Position numbers and translations under genes: made by a program. Of a stretch of DNA of 64,000 nucleotides, positions 1-11,192 are shown one piece after another. Source of the stretch: Vitellaria paradoxa (Eukaryota > Streptophyta > Magnoliopsida > Ericales > Sapotaceae); the NCBI GenBank assembly GCA_019916065.1, contig CM034236.1:25430358-25494357 (forward strand). Direction: 5' to 3'. Positions within the stretch are counted from its first letter, which is position 1. Each line of letters opens with the position of its first letter. The notes below the pieces were generated by a model. That model saw only the letters and a list, made by a program, of their open reading frames with translations. It had not been told where the DNA came from and ran no database searches.

Positions 1-2276
1 TCAATTCATACATGTCCATCTCCTCAACCATTAGAATTTCTCAATTTAGGAATTCAAATCATAATAGCCACATTTGAGATGAGTGGATCAAATTTGCCAT
101 TCAGGAAATGTAACCAACATTGCATCAAGTTCAACACAATAGTCGTTCCAAAGTTACAATAGTGCGTTTCACCAACATTAGTGAAATAGCAATGCCATCA
201 AGTTTCAAGCAAGCAACATAGAGATGAAAGAATTTTCTTAGTGTGACAACTTTAGCAAAATTTGGTAACCAAAATTTTAGGTGGCCGTGCCAAAGGATTA
301 TCAACATAACAGTTTAGAAAACATTCAACTCAAAGGTATTTTCAACATTAAATGTGCAAGTAGCAATCAAGAATTCGATAAAACATGGATTCAACTACGA
401 TCAATTCTTTTCAAAGTTTAAAACCACTAGGATTCATCCTGCAATATATATAAAAAGTGCAATAAGTAACATGGAGTATAACCTTTCTATATCATCTTTG
501 AGTAACTCACCAATGTGAAATTTATGCCTCTATTACCATTATCCTCCTCCCAAAGAGTCTTGAAATCTCAAACATTCAATGAAAGTTACTTTAGCAATGT
601 ACAGACTTTTCGACTTTTAACTCATAACATCGCCCATATCTTCAACCTCACTCAAATAACATGAGAGACCTTTAAATCAACCCCTTTCCAATATTCCACT
701 CTTTTACTTCACTTCATAATCAGTTTATCTTACATAATAAAAATACCTTTGGATTCCTTATGTTCTAATGCATTCCAAACTATTCTCTTAGTTTACTTAA
801 CCACAACAAGACTTCAATGCAAATATATCATAGATAACACTAAATTAGGTACAGGTAATTCCTCTTCATATGCTTCCAATCTCCTCAATTGACATTGTCA
901 TCTAATCACTAAACATCATCACGTAACTCAATCTTCCCCATAACCTTTCACATTATTAAAAGCAATCCCTCTTCAAGTAAAAGTAATCATAAAATTTCAA
1001 CCAATATATATTCTATGGCATAAAATGTTCTCATTATCATTACCCCACACACTTGTACTTTGCCCCAATTCATTTAAATCAATAGGTCCATTAACTAGGA
1101 GGTACTTGAATAAGACGAAGGTGGTACCTCACCAAATCCACAAAACTTTTGCAACAAACACGGTCTTGGTTATGCTCAATTACTACACTAATCCCTCAAA
1201 ATCATCTGACCCAATATCACCTATCTCCAAACATTGTTTCATGCAAACAAATCCAACATTTATTATTCTTAATGCCTAATGATTCAGTCAAAACATCAAT
1301 ACTCGATAAGCAACATGCTGCCTTAATTACCACCAAATTTGCAAACTTCAAATTTTACTTGAAACCCAAACTTTTACCATTCCTCTTAACAAAGATCTCA
1401 AATGTCCCGATGTCCAATGCTATATCTTATAGAATGATAGACTCACAATCATTTAATTGAATCCTAAACTTCCAAGACTTTATTGGTGCCATAGAATATG
1501 GCCTAACAGAAAAATAGTAGCAACATCTAATATGGAATCTATGAAAGTCAAGCCAACTCCCCAAGTATCACATCCAAAATCAACACCTCACTTACAAGAC
1601 AACACTTAGACTCCTTTTTACTCAATCTCCCATTGACCATGCGAACACTAAGTTTTCCCCAATATGCCTAGTATCATTAACTAAAAAGGTTACCTCATCA
1701 CACATCTAAACCACCATACCATCAAATAATCGGTTATCACCAACCCATTATAATGATCAATCACTGCTCATCGAATTAGTAACTCATACATTTTAAGATT
1801 CAATTCTCTACTATTGCCATTTCTACGTCAAATTCATTCCATAGTCTCACAATTCCCACTAATTAAAGGTAGCCTCAATAATTCCCAAAATCACAACCTT
1901 AGACTCTCTAAACCCCTTAGCACTTACAAATTTTCAATCATATGCAAAATCACTTCTAATCATCTTTCAATATGCTAGATCTACAATTAAATCTATGTCA
2001 AACATTGTCTCTAGGTTCACAAACATCCAATGATTACACCATTTACTCACATGCCAACCTTACTTATCATTAGCCAGGGATGTTTACCGAATCCTCATAT
2101 CTCTAAATAATACGATCAAGGTTCTAGTAACATTTGATGCTAACCATCTCCACCATAATCCTTACCACAAGGTACTAATAAGCCCATCCCATGAAAGTGA
2201 CTAAATGTCAATTATATCACATCAACATGTAACATGCAATGCTAGACTCCCACTGTCCCCTAGGTATTCCGACCTA
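1..2276 (-). mobile_element. LARD-1 internal region (5' part), non-coding
   Basis: This is the internal sequence of a LARD-like LTR retrotransposon read on the minus strand. It begins at the primer-binding site (2277-2289) and runs off the left edge of the window. It aligns as a reverse complement over its whole length with the start of E4's internal region (about 25779-28064); position 1 corresponds to about 28060. No gag, protease, reverse transcriptase or integrase motif is readable in any frame. The open stretches on the plus strand (around 1025-1460) are antisense to the element and resemble no domain I know. The same antisense stretch stays partly open in E4. Membership of the family is certain from the LTR and primer site; calling it LARD-like rests on the missing coding capacity and is an inference. 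Confidence 0.8.
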
Positions 2277-2289
2277 GGCTCTGATACCA
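2277..2289 (-). promoter_or_regulatory. Primer-binding site of LARD-1 (initiator Met tRNA)
   Basis: On the minus strand this reads TGGTATCAGAGCC, the standard plant retrotransposon primer site complementary to the 3' end of initiator methionine tRNA. It lies 3 nt inside the inner end of the LTR at 2293. It fixes the element's orientation as minus and shows that 2293-5293 is a 5' LTR. Confidence 0.9.
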
Positions 2290-2292
2290 ACC

Positions 2293-5200
2293 TATCACGC
2301 CCAGATCTCGTGACCCGAGGGGTGAGTGATAAACATACACGACATGCATTAACATAACCAACCCATAATCAGAGCAATGCAACGTAAACCAGTGAGCCCG
2401 AGACATAGATAAGATAACATAAATTTAACCTTCGCTATAATCAAGTCCCGACTTCCAACAATCCTCTCATTAATACATAACTTAGGCCTTAGGGCCCTTA
2501 CAACTAAATCGAACAAGTCGTCAATGTACAATATTACAATTCCAGAAAAAATTTAAGCTAAATGACAAAGAGCTTTGCTAGGCTTGGTAGGGCTCATGCA
2601 CAACCTCCTAATCTAAACCCCTTAGCCTACTTGATTGTTATGGCTTGTACCTACATCAAAATCTGTAGGGATGTGAGCACGGGTCCACTTGTGCTCACAA
2701 TGTCTCAAACAAACATACATGATATGTATTCCAAACATGCATACTATTCATGGTGTATCTAGTTATCTCAACATGTTCTAGAGCCACAATACTTTATCAA
2801 CATAACTATATAACTAATTTAGAGTATATAAATTTTTACACTACAATATCATAAGAAGGATTCAATTCCAATTAATACTTAATCTTTGAAAATTTCATTC
2901 ATTGGTTCAAACTACATTTCAATTATCTCTTAGATGTTTAATCCAGCCGACCACATAATCATATTTACAATATTTATCTTCATTCAATGACATCATAGTG
3001 TAGCATTCAAGTCCAATTATTCTCCATTATTAAATTTCCCAACTTTGTATCCAACCATATTTCATATCACATTATCACATTTTCAACATTCAATCACATA
3101 TCCACATCCATATTACATTTGTTCACCATTTAATCATGAAATCATATCCACAGTACCATCATTTCAATAATCAATCACATAGCCATAACCACACAATCCT
3201 CGAGGGTTGGGTGCATACACATCATTGTCTTTTATGGGCCAATACCCAATGGAAACGATAAATCAACGTCGTCGTTTAGGATCGCCATCTAAGGCCATGA
3301 TGAGCCAAAACACACACAATGTTGTGGGCTACTAACCCACTGGCATTGACACCAAACCCTGCGCAGGTTCCAGGTCTTTCAACCTGAGGGTAATCTCATG
3401 ACCCTTCCTATTTTCATACCCCACCACAGCCCCCGGCACATAACCAATCATTCATCTCATTCAATACTCATCAATCACAATTCACATTCAACACCATCAC
3501 TTTCCAACATGCACAACCACATTCCATTTCATCAGATAGCACAACTCATTTCATCTCTTCATTTTATTTAATCCAAGCCTCATTTAATTACTATCAATTT
3601 GTTAACAAAAGTTCACTTTTCGGTTCATCCCAAGATTCATCACATATCAACAATGATCAACCTTATTAAACCTCATTAAACATTTAACATTTATCAATAT
3701 ATATACCATTCAACACATATGTCAATGTTACGGTTCATTCCATAGCTTATTTCATATCGCATTGATTAAACCATATTAAGTATTCCACATTTACCAAAAT
3801 TATAAACATATGTCTCTTTGTCAAGTTACCTTTCACTTAATCAATTACAAGTTCATATACCTCAACATTTAGTTTACATCAAGACATATTTATAATTCAA
3901 CTCAATTAAGACCCTTATCTCAAAGTAAGCTTCCAATTCATTTCATTCAAGATAGCATTCATTCACCCTTACAAGCTAAATCCCATAGGTTTAAGATAAT
4001 TAAACCTTAATCACTTTTAAAGGCTCATTTACCATTTAAAATCCATGTAGTTAATTAATCTAAAGTTTCATGTAAAAACATGTTACCAAAACTTTCATAA
4101 GCCTAATGTAGTAGGTCAAACTAAGCAAAGTCAAGAGAAGTGACCTAGGCTCGATGGGCACCCAAGCTGACACTCAGCCGTGCGCCCAAGGGGCTTGGGT
4201 GCCCATGCCTTAATTTCTTGGGTACCCAAGGGCCTGGGCGCTCGACTATGTCCCCCTCGTGCGCCCACGGCCTAGGCCAAGTTTCGGGTTTCATGCCCTA
4301 TTTTCTGGTTTCATGGTTTTTCACCCTTGGGACCTCAAATTGACCATGTTAATGTAAAAATACCTCAAGTTTCAAGATTCTAACATCAACACAAGGCTCT
4401 TAGGCTCCAAACAATATCAAAAATTTGAGTTTTCATCAACCACAAGTTAAGTTATAGATCAAAACACTACTTTCACTCTCTCAACCTATACATATATATA
4501 GACATTTGTATAACTCCCATTTTCTTCCATACATGAAACCAACACTTAAAGAGGGTTTTCTAATGGTAATCTACTCCTTGTTACACAACACATATGTAAG
4601 AATGAGGCATTAAATCCCTACCTCAAGTGGTAAGAAGATAGATCAACATGAAGGTGTCTTGAGCTTCCAAACCCTCAAACTTTGATGGACTCAATCTCTT
4701 CTCTCCTAGATCAAAACTACAAACAAATTACATAGGAAGGTTTCTTAGGGTTCTAATTACAATCTTACCAAAGGAATTTGAGTTCTATGGATGGAAGAGG
4801 AACATACCTTCAAAAACCCTACCCAGTTGTCTTGTTCTTCTTCCTTTGCTTCTCACCCGATTTCTTCTCCTTCAACCCACTTCTCTCTCTCCCTCTTGCA
4901 TCATACACACTAATATATATATATAACCAATATTTTAATCCACAAATAGTGTCTTCCATATTTTTCCATCCCCCTAGCCCTAATATAGGTGTATAAGGGT
5001 GAGGGGCCGGCTGAAAATTGCAGAGCAACACTTGTCTGTCAAATCCACTGTGCCTTGGGTGCCCAAGCTTTTCTCAGGTGGGCGCACAAGCTCTTTTTAG
5101 GTGGGCACCCAAGGTTCCCCCCATTTTCCAGCACTTGGCTAAAATGTCACTTTTGACTGCATACCCCCATTTCCTTCAAAGTTCTCAACTCTAAACACCA

Positions 5201-5293
5201 TTAATGGTCCATACAACTCAATTAACATATCTTAACCTCCAAAATACATCAAAAACCATATACTTATACTAATACAAAGTTCGTGGTATTACA
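2293..5293 (-). repeat. LARD-1 5' LTR
   Basis: This LTR is about 3.0 kb long and reads from 5293 down to 2293. The outer end reads TGTAATACCACGAAC on the minus strand, matching the E4 LTR starts at 22948 and 30762. The inner end reads GGGCGTGATA where E4 has GGGCATAACA, so the expected CA terminus has become TA. The LTR contains a TATA-like run at 4912-4925 and two clusters of GC-rich palindromes (4141-4270 and 5045-5115). The outer end abuts the interior of a sibling LTR (5294-6853) in the opposite orientation, which is what a nested insertion gives. The predicted target duplication on this side would be AATTG; the partner is outside the window. Confidence 0.88.
4912..5115 (-). promoter_or_regulatory. 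Putative LARD-1 LTR promoter: GC-palindrome cluster plus TATA
   Basis: On the element strand, three copies of a GGGCGCCC-like palindrome (as GGGTGCCC, GGGCGCAC and GGGCACCC variants, 5045-5115) lie about 120-190 bp upstream of a TATATATATA run at 4912-4925. A second cluster (4141-4270: gggcaccc, gcgcccaa, gggtgccc, gggtaccc, gggcgctc, gcgcccac) lies further downstream in the LTR. The order cluster-then-TATA recurs in the E4, E6 and E7 LTRs. Promoter function is inferred from position only. Confidence 0.45.
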
Positions 5294-6853
5294 AATTGAT
5301 TAAGTGAAAGGTAACTTGACAAAGAGTCGTATGTTTATAATTTTGGTAAATGTGGAATGTTTAATATGGTTTGATCAATGCGATATGAAATAAGCTATGG
5401 AATGAACCGTAACATTGACATATGTGTTGAATGGTATATATATTGATAAATGTTAAATGTTTAATAAGGTTGATCAATGTTGATATGTGATGAATCTTAG
5501 GATGAACCGAAAAGTGAACTTTTGTTAACAAATTGATAGTAATTAAATGAGGCTTGGATTAAATAAAATGAAGAGATGAAATGAGTTGTGCTACATGATG
5601 AAATGGAATGTGGTTGTGCGTGTTGGAAAGTGATGGTGATGAATGTGAATTGTGATTGATGGGTATTGAATGTGATGAATGATTGGTTGTGTGTGATGGG
5701 GGCCATGATAGGGTGCGGTAAATAGGAAGGGTTTAGAGAGTACCCTCGGGTTGAAAGTCCCGGAACCTATGTAGGGTTTGGTGTCAATGCCAGTAGGTTA
5801 GTAGCCCACAACATTGTGTGTGTTTTGGCTCCTCATGGCCCTGGACTGTGATCCTAAATGATGACATCGGTTTATCGTTTTCGTTGGGTGTTGGCCTATA
5901 AAAGACGATATTATGGATGCACCCAACCCCTGAGGATTGTGTGGTTATGGCTATGTGATTGATTACTGAAATGATGGTACTGTGGATGTGATTTCATGAT
6001 TGAATGATGAACTAATGTAATATGGATGTGGATATGTGATTGAATGTTGAATTTGTGATAATGTGATAGTAAATGTGATTAGGTGTAATGTTGGGAGATT
6101 CAATAATGAGGAATAATTGGGATTGAATGCTATCTTGTGATGTTATTGAATAATGATAAATATTGTAAATATGGTTATGTGGTCGGCTATGCTTAAACAT
6201 CAAAGAGATAATTGAAATGTGATATGAACACGTGTATGGAATTTCAAAGATTAAATATAAATTGGAAAGTTAATCCTTCTTATGGTATTGTTGTGTAAAT
6301 ATATATTCCATGTCGGTTATGTAGTTATGTTGATAAATTGTTGTGGCACTAGAACATATTAAGATAACTAGATGCACCATGAATAGTATGCACATTTGGA
6401 ATACATACCATATATGTTTGTTTGCGGCATCGTGGGCACAAGTGGATCTGTGCTCACGTCCCTACAGATTTTTGATGCAGGTACAAGCTATAACATTCAG
6501 ATGAACTAATGGGGTTGGACTAGAAGTGTGTGCATGAGCCCTACCAAGCTTAGCTAAGCTCTTCGTTATTTAGTTTAAATTTCTTTTGGAAATTTCTTTT
6601 GGAATTGTAATATTGTACATTGAGGACTTGTTCGATTTGGTTGTATGAGCCCTAAGGCCCGAGTTATGTATTAATGAGAGAATTGTTGGAAGTTTGTGAC
6701 TTGATTATAGCCAAGGTTAAATTTATTTTATCTTAACTATGTCTCGGGCTCACTGGTTTACATTGCGTTGCTCTGATGATGGGTTGGTTATGTTAATGCA
6801 TGTTGTGTGTGTTTATCACTCACCCCTTGGGTCACGAGATCCGGAGCATGACA
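5294..6853 (+). repeat. LARD-2 3' LTR fragment
   Basis: This is the 3' half of a LARD-family LTR on the plus strand. It is homologous to 24405-25762 of E4 and is the inverted counterpart of 2293 to about 3850 in LARD-1. It ends in CATGACA at 6853 and is followed at once by integrase coding sequence of E1 (ACTAG...), so its right end is a genuine LTR terminus that landed in E1's integrase gene. The left boundary at 5294 is where LARD-1 is inserted. No primer site follows, so this is a 3' LTR or the end of a solo LTR. The rest of the element should lie left of the window. Confidence 0.85.
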
Positions 6854-6858
6854 ACTAG

Positions 6859-7440
6859 TCTGGGGGTGATATGCGGTACCTACTTTGTGAACTACCCCAT
6901 ATTTTAGCAGTAGGGTTCCTACTGGCTGGTTGCAGAAATGTTTTCCCCCATCACTAATAATTGCTCGAGGTACCCCAAAACGTGAAAATATGTTCTCGTG
7001 GAGGAATTTGAGCATGACTTTATAATCATTAGTCATAGTGGCAATTGCTTCCACCCATTTGGAGACATAATCGACCCCAACTAAAATGAATTCATAACCG
7101 AGTGAAGCTGGAAAATGGACCTATGAAATCTATTCCCTAACAATAAAAAATCTCTGAAACAAGAATGGGGGATAGAGGCATCATGTTCCTACGTGTTAAA
7201 CTACCCAAGCGTTGACATCTATCACATGTAGTGCAAAAATGATGCACATCTTTAAATAGCGTAGGCCAATAGAATCCACATTGGAGAATTTTAGCTGTTG
7301 TTTTGTTTATGGAAAAATGGCCACCACATGCTTGAGAGTGATAGAACTTGATTATGCTTGGGACTTCCCAGTCAGGGATACAACGGCGTATCACTTGATC
7401 AGGGCAATATTTGAATAACTATGGATCATGCCAAAAGAAA
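6859..7440 (-). pseudogene. E1 integrase (truncated)
   Basis: Integrase joins retrotransposon cDNA to chromosomal DNA in the nucleus. The zinc-binding HHCC region is readable at about 7394-7195 (YHSQACGGHFSINKTT, then HFCTTCDRCQRLG). The catalytic core follows, with the [10 protein letters not shown] stretch after the first aspartate region (7075-7040) and [15 protein letters not shown] (about 6990-6945), the segment that carries the second core aspartate. The frame then reads AYHPQTS and passes into the LARD-2 LTR at 6858/6853, so the final core glutamate and the C-terminal domain are lost. There is a stop or frame change near 7137, so even the remaining part is not one open frame. Confidence 0.88.
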
Positions 7441-8335
7441 ACTCATACATTTCTAAGGAATTTCTTCCTATCCTTATAGTTCCATTCTTTTGGAAGTTGT
7501 CCTGTCACTAGGTAATTAGCAATATCAGCATACCAAGGAGGATTAGAGGCTGTTATTACTTCTATGTTAAACAATTGTTCATCCGGGAAGCTATCATTTA
7601 TTTGAGTTTCGTCATGGGAATAAGCTTTTACCGGCAAATGTGATAGATGATCCGCTACCACATTTTCAACACCTTTCTTATCTCTTATTTCAAGGTCAAA
7701 CTCTTGCAAAAGTAATATCCATCGGATTAATCATGGTTTGGCCTCTTGCTTGGTTAACAGGTATTTAAGTACTGAATGGTTAGTAAAAACAATTACTATT
7801 GAACCAATGAGATAAGATCGAAATTTCTCAAGAGCGAAGACAACTGCTAGCAGTTCTTTTTCAATTATCGTATAATTTTTCTGCGCATTATTTAAGGTTT
7901 TACTAGCATAGTAAATAACTTGCGCCTTCTTGTCTCTTCTTTGTCCTAACACAACTCTAATAGCATGATCACTTGCATCACACATAAGTTCAAAGGGAAG
8001 TGACCAGTCAGGAGGTTGAAGAATAAGGGTTGAGGTTAGATAACCTTTGAGTTTATCAAAGGATTTTTGACACTGGGAAGTCCATTCAAATGGGGTATCT
8101 TGCATCGACAATTGACACAAGGTTTTGAAAATTTCACTGAAAGATTGAATGAATCTCCTATAAAACCCAACATGCCCTAAGAATGATTGAATATCCCTCA
8201 CAGATTGAGGAATGGGGAGCTTTTGAATTAGCTCTACCTTGGCTTGATCTACTTGAATGCCTTCTTTAGATATGATACTATATGTCCTAATACAATTCAT
8301 TGAGTGACCATGAAATGGCACTTTTCCCAATTTAA
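7441..8335 (-). pseudogene. E1 RNase H and connection domain
   Basis: Minus-strand pol segment that degrades the RNA strand during reverse transcription. The region after the RT palm is readable (SFLGHVGFYRRFIQSFS at about 8190-8140). The RNase H core follows: MCDASDHAIRVVLGQ (first acidic residue), EKELLAVVFALEKF (catalytic glutamate) and FTNHSVLKYL, where families normally have TDHS (Asp to Asn or nearby change). It continues into [14 protein letters not shown] and ADHLSHLP, the usual RNase H to integrase spacer. A stop separates the two open parts near 7730. Confidence 0.88.
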
Positions 8336-9330
8336 CAGTAGGTTCTTTTCATTACATCATGTCAAAACTAGATCAAGGTTCTTTAAACACTGCTCAAAGG
8401 AATCTCTATAAATAGAGAAATCGTCCATGAATACCTCAACTATTTCTTCTACCATTTCACTAAAGATACTCTTCATGCAGCGTTGAAAGGTAGCGGGAGC
8501 ATTACACAGGCCAAAGGGCATTTTTTTATATGCAAAGGTACCAAAAGGACAAGTGAAAGTGGTTTTATCTTGGTCCTCTATGGCTACCTCTATTTGATTA
8601 TACCCCGAATAGCCATCTAAAAAGCAATAGTAAACGTGGCTAGCTACTCTTACTAGAACTTGTTCTAAGAAGGGAAGAGGAAAGTGATCTTTTCGTGTGA
8701 CTACATTGAGCTTTCTATAATCAATGCACACTCGCCAACCAATTTGTATTCAAGTTGGAACCAACCCATTATTCTTATTTCGAACTACGATAACCCTTGA
8801 TTTCTTAGGAACTACTTATGTAGGGCTTACCCTCTTAGAATTAGAAATAGGATAAATTATCCCTACATCCAATAGCTTCAACACTTCAGCTCTCACTACT
8901 TCTTTCATATTCGGATTTAGTTGTCGTTGTATCTAACGAATTGGTTTGGCATCCTCTTCTAGATATATATAATGTGTGCAAAAGAGAGGACTTATACCTG
9001 TTAGGTCAGCTACTGACCATCCTAGAGCTCTCTTATAACTTTTCAAAAGTTCAATTAACATATGCTCTTGATGAATAGTCAATTCTGAAGAAATAACTAT
9101 AGGATATATCTCTTTGTCACCTAGAAAAGCATATTTCAGATTATGGGGTAAGGGTTTTCTGTCAGGATTAGGAGCTTTTATTTCTGAGGACTCTACTTTG
9201 TTTAAAAGAGGTCCCAGCCTTTCAAAGGTTGGTATCCACTTTCCTACGGACATGATTGGGCACATTTCCAACCAATCAACTACTACTCCTAGCTCTTGGT
9301 TTGATACCATGGAATTCAAATTCTACTCAC
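8336..9330 (-). pseudogene. E1 reverse transcriptase
   Basis: The RT motifs on the minus strand are in the expected order: a pre-RT segment with RALGWSVADLTGISPLFC (about 9030-8975), GIIYPISNS (about 8860), GWRVCIDYRKLN (8740-8700), FPLPFLEQVL, YYCFLDGYSGYNQIEV, FTCPFGTFAYKKMPFGLCN (8560-8500) and the catalytic VFMDDFSIY (about 8430-8400). All core aspartates are visible. Stops occur near 8932, 8825 and 8750, and there is a frame break between the palm (ending near 8357) and the following block (starting near 8330), so no functional enzyme can be made. Confidence 0.9.
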
Positions 9331-10258
9331 TAAAGCAAACAGCTTTCTCTAAAGGATCCTCAACAAATTCACGATCCACGTAATCCTGGACTATGGATTC
9401 TACTAAATCCACTTCTTGTATATCAGGCACCTTTTTTGGTCGTTTGGTAACATGAAAGATATTCGTTTCAAATTCAATGTTACCAAAAGACATTTTTATG
9501 GATCCATTCCTACAGTTAATTAAGGCATTTGATGTTGCTAAGAATGGTCATCCTAGAATCACCGATGTCTAATTAGGTGCAGATAAACTAATAAGTGGTT
9601 GAGTATTTAGGATTATGAAATCCACTGGGAAATAAAAATTTTTCACTTGTATTAGTACATCTTCAACTATACCTTGTGGGACTTTAATTGATCTATCTAC
9701 AAGTTGTAAAGTCATATAGGTAAGCTTTATTTCACCTAAGCCCAATTGCTCGTACACTGAGTATGGGAGCAAATTCACACCTGCCCCTAAGTCAAGCAAT
9801 GCTCTACTAATATAATACATCCCTATATAACAAGATATAGTAGGACATCCAGGATCTTTATACTTAGGGGGAGTACAACATTGTATTATGGCACTTGCTT
9901 GCTCAGTGAGGAATGCTTTCTTTTTCACATTTAAACCCCTTTTCACAGTACATAATTCCTTAAGAAATTTAGCATAAGAAGGGATTTTCTTAATTGCATC
10001 AAGAAGAGGTATATTAATTTTCACTTGTTTGAATACCTCTAGCAAATCAGCTGCTTGAGTTTCTTTCCTAGCTTTCAAAAATCTTTGGGGAAAGGGTACT
10101 TTGGGAACATATTCCCTAGGCACTATCATGGGCTCCTCCTCCTTTCCCTCTTCCTTTTCCTTTTTATCTTCGGTTGTGGGCTCCTCAACTATGATTGGTT
10201 CTTTCCCCACCTTTTTACTATCATCTACCACACAGCTAGGTTTCAACTTTTCACTCAT
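9331..10258 (-). pseudogene. E1 aspartic protease region
   Basis: Retroviral-type aspartic protease that would mature the Gag-Pol polyprotein. The active-site motif is readable as LLDLGAGVNLLPYSVYEQLG near 9800-9745 (DLGAG in place of the canonical D-S/T-G). It is followed by LQLVDRSIKVPQGIVEDVLI and FYFPVDFIIL, the flap and hydrophobic strands shared by Athila-type elements. Upstream is an acidic linker (KKEKEEGKEEEPMIVPREYV) and VFKQVKINIPLLDAIKKIP. Stops occur at about 9569 and further on in the linker to RT. E5 (31367-32314) is a close homologue, with DLGASVNLLPYS. Confidence 0.88.
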
Positions 10259-11184
10259 TTCATCCTTCTTAGGAGGGAAGGTTTTATCTATAATTTTTCC
10301 ACTCCTAAGTGTTGTGATATTTTGGACTTGTTCTACATTTCCAAAAATATTAGAAGATCCTTCAACCTGTTTAGCTTGGGCTGCTGGGTTTGGACGAGGT
10401 TGAGCTGGAAATTAACCCTTTGGTTGTGTAGCTAATGTTTGAGTCAAAAGAGTCAATTGGCTCTTAATATCATCCAAATTTCTATTATTTTAGGCCCAAA
10501 GTGAAGATTGATTATTCATGAATTGTTAAAGTGTTTCTTCTATGGATCTTATGCTTGGAGGAATGTAAGGAGCGTGTGATGGTCCCATATTCTGAGATAA
10601 TTCTGGATTAGGCATTGGGACTTGAGGAGCTGGAGGATGAGGTGCATGATAGGGTTGTGGAATTTGAGCTCCCTCATTTCTCCAACTAAAATTTGGGTGG
10701 TTCCTCACTGCTGGATTATAAGTCTCAGAATAAGGGTTTTCTCCTAAAGCTTGTCCTCTATATGATTGGCGGTATTGGTTTATGGCATGGATTGGGAGTT
10801 CACTAGATGGTTGGCTTTGCACAACCTCTCTACAAATAGGGATGCTAGGGCAATCATCTGTCCTATGGGTTTGACTATCACACACTATGAAATAGACATT
10901 TGCCACTGGTTCTTTTATGAGTTGTGAGTCCTTTTTGATTTTCAAAGTTTCTATTTCTCTAGTGAGCGTTGCTAATTTTGCCTTAAGATCATCAGTTTCA
11001 CTTAATTGGTGCATACCTCTAACTAGAGCAACACTAGCTATTTGAGTACTTTGGGATCCAGCGATATCCTAGGTTTGTGCATTTTCAACCAAAAATTCAA
11101 AATATCCAAAAGCTTCTTCAGGCGTTTTGTCATAAAACTGCCCATTGCACATTATTTCCACAAATTGTTTTAGTTGTGGCGTTA
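10259..11184 (-). pseudogene. E1 gag C-terminal part with decayed zinc knuckle
   Basis: Continuation of gag past the solo LTR. It reads VEIMCNGQFYDKTPEEAF (about 11165-11110), then a coiled-coil-like stretch (DDLKAKLATLTREIETLKIK, near 10985-10930). Next is a nucleocapsid zinc knuckle in which the first cysteine is lost (FIVCDSQTHRTDDC; the family pattern is C-x2-C-x4-H-x4-C). A proline-rich spacer (PHPPAPQVPMPNPE) and SIRSIEETL follow. Stops are at about 10524, 10490 and 10410. Gag would package the element RNA in cytoplasmic particles. Confidence 0.85.
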
Positions 11185-11192
11185 GTGAAACT

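Noticed and set aside
10055..10435. Plus-strand open frames opposite E1 gag-protease (also 32195-32614 opposite E5)
   Set aside because: They are shadows of the Lys/Glu-rich linker coded on the minus strand, which reads as Ser/Phe/Leu-rich text on the other strand.
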